Source: Acidimicrobiaceae bacterium (GTDB lineage: Bacteria > Actinomycetota > Acidimicrobiia > Acidimicrobiales > RAAP-2). From it: a DNA stretch of 39,463 nt. Numbering within the stretch: position 1 is the stretch's first letter; every line of letters starts with the position of its first letter. The DNA is taken from NCBI GenBank assembly GCA_003132165.1, contig PKWW01000066.1, positions 77,681 to 117,143 on the forward strand. The letters run 5' to 3'. Positions 33,610 through 39,463 of the stretch are shown here, one piece after another. The notes below the pieces were generated by a model. The model made no database searches. It was not told where the DNA came from and saw nothing but the letters and a program-made list of their open reading frames with translations. Position numbers and translations under genes: made by a program.

Positions 33610-34665
33610 ATGGCAACTGACGATCGCGCAAAGGCCCTCGAAGCTGCCCTCGGACAGATCGAGAAGCAGTTCGGCAAGGGGTCGATCATGCGCATGGGCG
33701 AGAACCTGCACATGAACATCGAGTCCATCCCGACCGGTGCGCTCGCCCTCGACATGGCGCTTGGCATTGGTGGTCTTCCCCGAGGTCGCATCGTCGAGCT
33801 CTACGGTCCCGAGTCCTCGGGTAAGTCGACACTCGCCATGCACGTGGTCGCCGAAGCCCAGCGCAACGGTGGCGTGTGTGCGTACATCGACGCAGAGCAC
33901 GCGATGGACCCGGTCTACGCGCGCGCTATCGGCGTCAACGTTGATGACCTCCTCATCAGCCAACCCGACACCGGCGAGCAGGCGCTCGAGATTTGCGACA
34001 TGCTGATCCGTTCGGGTGCTCTCGACGTCATCGTCATCGACTCGGTCGCCGCGCTCACACCACGCGCGGAGATTGAGGGCGACATGGGCGACAGCCACGT
34101 CGGCCTCCAGGCCCGTCTCATGAGCCAGGCCCTGCGCAAGTTGACCGGCGGGCTCTCCAAGTCCAATACGGTCGCGCTCTTCATCAACCAACTACGCGAG
34201 AAGATCGGCGTCATGTACGGTTCACCTGAGGTGACCCCCGGTGGACGCGCGCTCAAGTTCTACGCCTCGGTCCGTCTCGACATCCGTCGGATCGAATCGA
34301 TCAAGGACGGCACCGAAGTGGTGGGCAACCGCACCCGTGTGAAGGTCGTGAAGAACAAGTGCGCTGCACCGTTCAAGCAGGCCGAGTTCGACATCATGTA
34401 CGGCCAGGGCATCAGCCGTGAGGGATCGGTGCTCGACGTCGCGGTGGAGCTGGGCTTCGTGAAGAAGGCCGGCGCGTGGTTCACGTACGAAGGTGAGCAG
34501 ATGGGTCAGGGCCGCGAGAACGTGAAGAACTTCTTGCGCGAGAACCCCCAGACGATGGCCGAGATCGACAGCCGCGTCCGCGAGCACCTCGCGAACGCGA
34601 TGTCGCCCGACGTCGTCGGCGCGCTCGACGAGATCGACATCGATTCACCAATCACGCTGGATTAG
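33610..34665 (+). CDS. recA: Recombinase RecA
   Basis: A 351-aa ATP-dependent strand-exchange protein of homologous recombination and coprotease of LexA. Walker A is GPESSGKST (66-74), Walker B is the [12 protein letters not shown] strand, and [17 protein letters not shown] and the L2 loop [20 protein letters not shown] follow; no intein is present. The ATG at 33610 is chosen because AAGGAG lies just before it and the product then starts like other actinobacterial RecA proteins; in-frame ATGs at 33535 and 33556 would add a non-conserved leader. recX, often next to recA, is not present downstream. Confidence 0.98.
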   Translation: MATDDRAKALEAALGQIEKQFGKGSIMRMGENLHMNIESIPTGALALDMALGIGGLPRGRIVELYGPESSGKSTLAMHVVAEAQRNGGVCAYIDAEHAMDPVYARAIGVNVDDLLISQPDTGEQALEICDMLIRSGALDVIVIDSVAALTPRAEIEGDMGDSHVGLQARLMSQALRKLTGGLSKSNTVALFINQLREKIGVMYGSPEVTPGGRALKFYASVRLDIRRIESIKDGTEVVGNRTRVKVVKNKCAAPFKQAEFDIMYGQGISREGSVLDVAVELGFVKKAGAWFTYEGEQMGQGRENVKNFLRENPQTMAEIDSRVREHLANAMSPDVVGALDEIDIDSPITLD

Positions 34666-34677
34666 ACGCCTTCTGTC

Positions 34678-34714
34678 GCACAACGCCCGGCGCCCCGTGC
34701 GTCGGGCGTTGTGC
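34678..34714 (+). terminator. Hairpin terminator after recA
   Basis: A 12-bp perfect stem GCACAACGCCCG/CGGGCGTTGTGC (34678-34689 and 34703-34714) with a 13-nt loop, 12 nt after the recA stop codon. There is no U tract. Confidence 0.7.
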
Positions 34715-34740
34715 ATTCCGGGTGTGAGAGGCTGAGCCGT

Positions 34741-36825
34741 ATGAGGCTACGCACGCGGTTCGTTGCCCGACACGGGGCGGTGATTATGGCGGCCGCACTG
34801 TTGCTGGCGGCGTGCGGCAGCGCGAACAAGACCACGACGTCGACCACCACCACGACGATGTCCGAAGCACCGCTTACGACTTCTTGGACCACGTCCAACT
34901 GCTCTTCGGTTGACGCTTCACTCCAGCAATCGATCAATGGATCGATCTCGGGCTGCTTCCGGGTTCCCGCGCTGAATGCGAGTTCGTTGGTGGTGAGTCT
35001 GCAAACGGTGGTCTCGCCGTCGGCAACGGTCGTCACCAATCCGACCACGACGATCCAGACTCCCGTCGTTGGCGCCCTGACGTTGTCCGTGAGCAAGGGT
35101 GTCGTCACGCCCGGTGAACATCTGACGGTGACCGGTAGGTACACGACCAAGGGGCCACCGAGGGGTTCTGACTTCGATGGCGTTCTCTGCTGGGACGGGT
35201 GTGAGACAGGACTCCAGGAGGAGGGTTCCCAACCTCACTGGCTGTCGTCGACGGTGTTCACGATGCCGTTCATCGTCCCCGGCGCACCCTGGTTCGAAGG
35301 GAGCATTGGAAGACCTTCGGTACATCCTCTGGTATCGGGTGACTATTCGATCGGCGTCGAGTGCGTCGTCGTCAGTTCAGGTTGCGCGAATGGACCGTCC
35401 GACGCCCAGACGACGGTGCGTTTGGTCGCCCCAGCATCTACGCGATGTCAATCGATTGCGACGTGCGGTTCACTCACCTTGGGTGACGCACGAGCTCAGG
35501 TCGGCGACGTCGTGCGCGTGAGTGGCTGGGCCCCGCTGCAGATGATCATCGCGCGACCCTTCGGTTACAACCTCTCGGTACTCGTCGCATCGAAGCAGCA
35601 GCAGTACGGCGGTATCCACTTCAAGAGCGTGGGTAAGGACAATGACAACGCCTACATCGTCACCGTCGATCCGACGCACTTGAAAGTGGTCTCGGCGACG
35701 ACCTGGTCACAACTTGGCCCGTTGCATTCTCTGGCGTCAACGTGGTCGGGTGCACCGACGCTGAACCCGCTACCCGGTTCGAGTCTCATCGCGTGGTGTC
35801 GGCCCACCGGGGTCACCATCACCGGTGGCGCATCGACCCTGAACGTGCCCATTGCGGGCTTGGCCTCGACGTTGGCGGGCACCGATCTCAAATTGTGGGG
35901 AGCGGCGAAGCCGGTGCCCGTATGCACGACCGCCGTGCTCGATCCTCGGTTCCCGAAGACCGTGTACGTCGGCTTCGAGGCCGCAGCGCACGGCGAAGCG
36001 CCACCGGTGAACATGGTGGGCGCGTATACGACTGACGACGGCGCCCATTGGAATCGTGTGCCGAACCCGGCGGGCTACACGGCGGACGACTTCGCGGGCT
36101 TCTTGACCATGGGTGACCGCGTTGAGGCGCTGTTCACCACGCAGTACACCTACGAGAACAGCCCGATTCCCACGAAACCCATCACGGTCGAAGAGATCGG
36201 ACCGGACGGCATCAAGTGGACTACCTCAACCCTCAGCTGTCCGAGCACCGGTCCCTGCGCCACCTTTGGTCCCTACGCTCCGGGCAATTGCGCGATGAAC
36301 GGCTCGAACCAGGCGCTGCTGCTCGCGAGTGGCGAGCCCCGAGCGGGTGCAGTGCGCTGGTCGACGTCGACGTGGGTGACCACGGTCAACAGTTGCTATT
36401 CCCAGCAACTGGTCGCGACGTCAGCTCACTCGTTGGCGCTACTCGATCCGTCGTCGCAGTATCCGTTGTTGACTTCAACGGACTCCGGTCGCGACTGGAA
36501 CTACGTGCAGTTGCCGAAACTGAACGGGCTCAACTCCAACGCCATCAACACGTGGGGCAAGGCGCTCGTTCTGGATCCCAACGGCTCGCTCTTTGCGAGC
36601 ATTTCGTCGAGTTCGGGGAATCAGAAGAAGTTGTTCCGCTTGAACCCTCGAGCGACGTCGTGGTGCCAGGTGCCGAGGGTTTTCTCGGGCAAAGCAACGG
36701 CGGGTATCACCGTGAGCCTCAGCGTCAACCAATGGGATTTGCTGTGGAGCCAGACCAACTACTCCTCATCGGGCGCCGCGTCGACGAGCATTCATTTGAA
36801 GGCATTTTCAAGCCTGCGCTGCTGA
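34741..36825 (+). CDS. Large lipoprotein with Asp-box (sialidase-type propeller) repeats
   Basis: A 694-aa exported lipoprotein. The signal peptide ends with the lipobox LLAAC (Cys about residue 22), followed by a Thr-rich tether (TTTSTTTTTM). The N-terminal half (about 100-300) looks like one or two Ig-like domains (LTLSVSKGVVTPGEHLTVTGRY, DARAQVGDVVRVSGWAP) with several Cys that could form disulfides. The C-terminal half has two Asp-box motifs of the S-x-D-x-G-x-x-W type, TTDDGAHW and STDSGRDW, as in BNR/sialidase beta-propellers. Sialidase catalytic residues are not recognisable, so it may only bind. Start at 34741 is chosen from the signal peptide. Confidence 0.85.
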   Translation: MRLRTRFVARHGAVIMAAALLLAACGSANKTTTSTTTTTMSEAPLTTSWTTSNCSSVDASLQQSINGSISGCFRVPALNASSLVVSLQTVVSPSATVVTNPTTTIQTPVVGALTLSVSKGVVTPGEHLTVTGRYTTKGPPRGSDFDGVLCWDGCETGLQEEGSQPHWLSSTVFTMPFIVPGAPWFEGSIGRPSVHPLVSGDYSIGVECVVVSSGCANGPSDAQTTVRLVAPASTRCQSIATCGSLTLGDARAQVGDVVRVSGWAPLQMIIARPFGYNLSVLVASKQQQYGGIHFKSVGKDNDNAYIVTVDPTHLKVVSATTWSQLGPLHSLASTWSGAPTLNPLPGSSLIAWCRPTGVTITGGASTLNVPIAGLASTLAGTDLKLWGAAKPVPVCTTAVLDPRFPKTVYVGFEAAAHGEAPPVNMVGAYTTDDGAHWNRVPNPAGYTADDFAGFLTMGDRVEALFTTQYTYENSPIPTKPITVEEIGPDGIKWTTSTLSCPSTGPCATFGPYAPGNCAMNGSNQALLLASGEPRAGAVRWSTSTWVTTVNSCYSQQLVATSAHSLALLDPSSQYPLLTSTDSGRDWNYVQLPKLNGLNSNAINTWGKALVLDPNGSLFASISSSSGNQKKLFRLNPRATSWCQVPRVFSGKATAGITVSLSVNQWDLLWSQTNYSSSGAASTSIHLKAFSSLRC

Positions 36826-36856
36826 GTCGGCACGCACGTGCGTGACCAGTGCAAGG

Positions 36857-36862
36857 TAGCGT
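36857..36862 (+). promoter_or_regulatory. -10 element TAGCGT, leaderless acyltransferase gene
   Basis: TAGCGT, 7 nt (gactcgc), then GTG at 36870. This supports that start over the in-frame GTG codons at 36849 and 36861. Confidence 0.4.
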
Positions 36863-36869
36863 GACTCGC

Positions 36870-37511
36870 GTGACACTGCGCATCCAATTTCGCCAGTACC
36901 TCGGTGCGTGCATTCGCGCGTGGCGCCGCTACGCCAACGAAGTCGCCACTGTCGGCACGGGTGACCCCTACGCGAAGAGATTCCACCACTTTGGCGAGCG
37001 AGCCGCTCTTATGGCACCCCAAGGCGTTCTCTACAACGAGCGGTACGTGTCGATCGGTGACGAGACGCTGATCGGCCCCAACGTCTGTCTCACCGCAGGC
37101 ATCAGTGGTGACCAGGAGATGCTGAGCTGCCCCGTCGTCTCCATTGGTCGCAAGTGCATAATCGGACGTGGTTCGCACATCATCGGGCACTGGTCCATCG
37201 AGCTCGGTGACGAGATCCAGACCGGGCCGTACGTGTACATCACCGATCAGAACCACACCTACGACGACCCCGACGCCCCCATAGGTTGGCAGAAGCCCGA
37301 AGAAGCGGCGGTGCGAATCGGCTCGGGTAGCTGGCTCGGAGCGAACGTCGTAATCCTTCCCGGCACGGTGCTCGGGCGCAACACGGTTGTCGCCGCTGGG
37401 GCAGTGGTGCGCGGAACCTTCCCCGACCACGTTGTGCTGGGTGGGGTGCCCGCGAAGGTCCTTCGTCACTACAGCGAATTGGACGGTTGGCAGGCGGGCC
37501 CGCCGCGTTGA
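36870..37511 (+). CDS. Hexapeptide-repeat acyltransferase (left-handed beta-helix)
   Basis: A 213-aa O- or N-acetyltransferase of the WbbJ/maltose-acetyltransferase type, acting on a sugar or other small acceptor. Hexapeptide repeats are clear: IGDETLIGPNVCLTAGI, VSIGRKCIIGRGSHIIG, IELGDEIQTGPYVYI, VRIGSGSWLGANVVILPG, TVLGRNTVVAAGAVVRG. The catalytic His is probably in DQNHTYDD. GGVPAKVLR near the end is the common closing motif. An N-terminal helical part (RQYLGACIRAWRRYANE) precedes the helix. The next gene starts within its last codons, so acyltransferase and exporter are coupled. Confidence 0.9.
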   Translation: MTLRIQFRQYLGACIRAWRRYANEVATVGTGDPYAKRFHHFGERAALMAPQGVLYNERYVSIGDETLIGPNVCLTAGISGDQEMLSCPVVSIGRKCIIGRGSHIIGHWSIELGDEIQTGPYVYITDQNHTYDDPDAPIGWQKPEEAAVRIGSGSWLGANVVILPGTVLGRNTVVAAGAVVRGTFPDHVVLGGVPAKVLRHYSELDGWQAGPPR

Positions 37512-38782
37512 AGTCACTGTTCGGTCTCGATCTCTCGCCGTTGCGGGCTTCCAAGCAGTACCGACGGCTCTATCTCGCCGGACTGTTCTCGGCGTTGGGC
37601 GGGCAGGCCACCTACGTCGCCACGGCATTCCAGTTACGACAGCTCACCCATTCGACGCTCGAGGTCGGTGCGCTGGGACTCGTCGAGCTCATGCCGCTGC
37701 TCTTCTTCGGACTCTACGGCGGTGTGATCGCCGATCGCTGGGATCGGCGCCGCGTCATCATCGCCAGCGAGGTGACACTGATGGTGGCGACGTCGCTGCT
37801 GGTCGTGAACGCCTTTGTCGGGCATCCCCGGGTCTGGGCGATCTTCGTCCTCGACGCCTTCATCGTGGCGGCGGGCAGCATCCAGACACCGAGTATCTCT
37901 GCATTGAACCAGATGCTCGTCAGCCACGATCAGCAGCGCGCCGCGTCCCAGTTGAGCGTGTTGCGCGGCACCTCGATGTCCATTATCGGTCCGGCGCTCG
38001 GTGGACTGCTCTCGGTATTCTTCGGGCCGGGATGGTCCTACTTCCTCAACGTCGTGACCTTCGTCTTCTCTATTGGCCTCTTGGTGGGCTTGGCACCAAT
38101 CGCGACGCGTGGTGATCGCAGTGAGAGCCAGACCGCGCTGATGCGCGAGGGCATCCGTTACGCCAAGACCCGGCCCGACATCATCGGGACGTACCTGATC
38201 GACCTGCTCGCGATGACCATGGCCTACCCGGTCGTCATGCTCCCTTTCGTCGCGGCACGTTTTCACGTCACCTATGCGTTGGCGTTGCTCTATTGCGCGC
38301 TCCCGGGCGGTGCGCTCGTGGCGACCTTGGCGTCGGGCTGGACGAGACACGTCCACCGTCTGGGGCGAGGCCTCGTCTTCGCCGCCGCGGCATGGGGTCT
38401 GGGTATCGCGGTGTTCGGCTTCTCCTCGTCGCTCTGGCTGGTCTTCCTCGGTCTCGCCGCCGCGGGTGGCGCGGACGCCTACAGCGGCGTATTCCGCCAG
38501 ACCATGTGGAACCAGTCCATTCCACCCGAGATCCGCGGACGCATGGGGGGACTCGAGATGATCTCCTACGCGCTCGGACCGATGGCGGGACAGTTCCGCG
38601 CCGGGGCGATGGCGGCGTGGACGTCGCTTCGATTCTCGCTGACCTTCGGCGGGCTCGCCTGCACCGGATCGGTCAGCGTGGTGGCAGCGGCGCTGCCGAC
38701 GCTGTGGAGTTTCGACCTGGCAACCGACGTCAACGTCGCCGCGGTCGGCGAATTGCGTCGGCTCGAGGAGCGCTCGAACTAG
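37508..38782 (+). CDS. MFS transporter (EntS-like exporter family)
   Basis: A 424-aa major facilitator with twelve probable helices. The signature loop between helices 2 and 3 is GGVIADRWDRRRVII (G-x-x-ADRxDRR), and the second half repeats with SGWTRHVHRLGRG. RQTMWNQSIPPEIRGRMGG is a marker of the EntS/MFS_3 group, which exports siderophores, macrolides and other small compounds. The TTG at 37508 overlaps the acyltransferase stop (TTGA); a TTG at 37487 is an alternative. Coupling with a sugar/antibiotic-type acyltransferase hints that modified compounds are exported, but this is inference. Confidence 0.9.
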   Translation: MKSLFGLDLSPLRASKQYRRLYLAGLFSALGGQATYVATAFQLRQLTHSTLEVGALGLVELMPLLFFGLYGGVIADRWDRRRVIIASEVTLMVATSLLVVNAFVGHPRVWAIFVLDAFIVAAGSIQTPSISALNQMLVSHDQQRAASQLSVLRGTSMSIIGPALGGLLSVFFGPGWSYFLNVVTFVFSIGLLVGLAPIATRGDRSESQTALMREGIRYAKTRPDIIGTYLIDLLAMTMAYPVVMLPFVAARFHVTYALALLYCALPGGALVATLASGWTRHVHRLGRGLVFAAAAWGLGIAVFGFSSSLWLVFLGLAAAGGADAYSGVFRQTMWNQSIPPEIRGRMGGLEMISYALGPMAGQFRAGAMAAWTSLRFSLTFGGLACTGSVSVVAAALPTLWSFDLATDVNVAAVGELRRLEERSN

Positions 38783-38787
38783 ATCGT

Positions 38788-39463
38788 TTACTGCTTCACC
38801 TCGTGCCAGTCGGCCCAGTGGAAGGGAGCCTTCTCCTCCTCGGGCCGGTCGACGCTGTAGTAGTAGAGCGCGAGCGAGAAACGCTTGCGCTCGGGCGGAC
38901 AAGGCGAGAAGGTGCGGCACGCCGTGTAGGGCGTCGTCGGTGACCGTGAACACCGCCAAGCGGTTGAACGCCGGATCGATTGCGACCTCGGACTCCATGT
39001 CCGTGCTGTAGAGCTCGAACTGTCCGTTCCACTCGGGGCGCCAGTCCTCGTTCAAGTAGAGCAGTGCGTTCACACGACGGTGAAGGCCGGTCTCGGGGTG
39101 GATGTTGAAGTCCGCGTGTACGTCGAGCTTGCCGCCGGTCTCAGTGACGTGGATGCCGCCGCCCACGTAGCGCGGGTCGGGGATCAGATTGGCGACGCCG
39201 GTCAACGTAGCGAAGAAGTCGAGTGCGGGCTGGGAGTTGAAGTAAGCGAGGGCTTAGGCGACGGAGGGCGGCATCAACGCGAGGTCACTGAGCCATCGCT
39301 TGTTGACTTGGTGCTCGAGCACGTCGGTGTCGTAGCTCCAGGTCGAGATGTCGCTCTTTTCGAGGGACTCCGCGGCGGCCCTGGCCGCGGTCGCGTCGAG
39401 GAAGTCGTCGATGGCGATGTGGGGGAACGGCGTGTTGGCCGCGTACACCTCGTGAAGTTCGCG
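38788..39463 (-). pseudogene. 2OG-Fe(II) oxygenase (prolyl-4-hydroxylase-like), broken by a stop and a frameshift
   Basis: A dioxygenase of the 2-oxoglutarate/iron type, continuing past the window edge. The first part (YAANTPFPHIAIDDFL to MPPSVA) ends at an in-frame TAA at 39254-39256, after which the same frame goes on with ALAYFNSQPALDFFATLTGV and GGKLDVHADFNIHPETGLHR. The iron ligands are H and D of VHADF and H of DALHGVP. At about 38911-38916 one extra base shifts the frame; in the next frame the end is clear: CPPERKRFSLALYYYSVDRP to the stop at 38788-38790, with the 2OG-binding Arg. Two separate lesions argue for decay rather than a single sequencing error. Confidence 0.85.

Noticed and set aside
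37634..39205. A 523-codon minus-strand frame antisense to the MFS gene
   Set aside because: Only its first part (about 38915-39205) is a real piece of the 2OG oxygenase; the rest is low-complexity Arg/Glu-rich shadow of the transporter gene, which has clear helices and motifs on the plus strand.

Overview
The window looks like a chromosomal segment of a high-GC actinobacterium. Four things point there: the gene order rimO-pgsA-cinA-(hydrolase)-recA, a perfect CGAAC-N4-GTTCG SOS box in front of recA, many TANNNT -10 elements placed only 6-7 nt before start codons (leaderless genes), and exported proteins with Thr-rich linkers (STTTTTVPP, TTTSTTTTTM) after the membrane anchor or lipobox. That last trait, together with a sedolisin-type acid protease, makes me lean towards class Acidimicrobiia; this is an inference and no rRNA gene is present to settle it.

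Layout. 1-1.7 kb: a TnpB-type (IS200/IS605 group) transposon gene with an in-frame amber codon, its right-end hairpin, and the 5'-truncated gene it abuts. 1.8-6.4 kb: HAD phosphatase, VOC protein, CLC chloride-channel-family protein, then an overlapping paiB-GNAT-GNAT operon. 6.5-15.5 kb: a DUF3048 protein, SRPBCC protein, alpha/beta hydrolase, cytochrome P450, agmatinase-family ureohydrolase, PLP-dependent decarboxylase, prephenate dehydratase, epoxide hydrolase-like protein and an SDR. 15.5-19.5 kb, mostly minus strand: two tandem proteins that I read as degenerate PD-(D/E)XK (RecB-like) folds, typA and tRNA-Ser(UGA) ending in a strong terminator; a 39-aa membrane microprotein and a coiled-coil protein lie head-on beside them. 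19.5-25.5 kb: a large secreted protein of unknown function, an S53 protease, a DUF4395 membrane protein and a TauE/SafE-type permease. 25.5-28.6 kb: a Nudix hydrolase and a polar amino-acid ABC transporter (SBP-permease-ATPase) preceded by a perfect 10-bp inverted repeat. 28.9-34.7 kb: tRNA-Ser(GCU), rimO, pgsA, cinA, a serine hydrolase and recA. 34.7-39.5 kb: a lipoprotein with Asp-box repeats, an acyltransferase, an MFS exporter and a broken 2OG-Fe(II) oxygenase.

The genome is very compact. Operon partners overlap by 1-11 nt, and three convergent gene pairs end on the same CTAG tetranucleotide, each strand reading TAG from it. The housekeeping core (typA, rimO, pgsA, cinA, recA, pheA, two tRNA-Ser) is interleaved with small accessory enzymes. 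No CRISPR array, prophage or complete secretion or defence system is visible. The best candidates for something undescribed are the tandem degenerate nuclease-fold pair upstream of typA, the structured leader between the S53 protease and the large secreted protein, and the inverted repeat plus small ORF in front of the ABC transporter.
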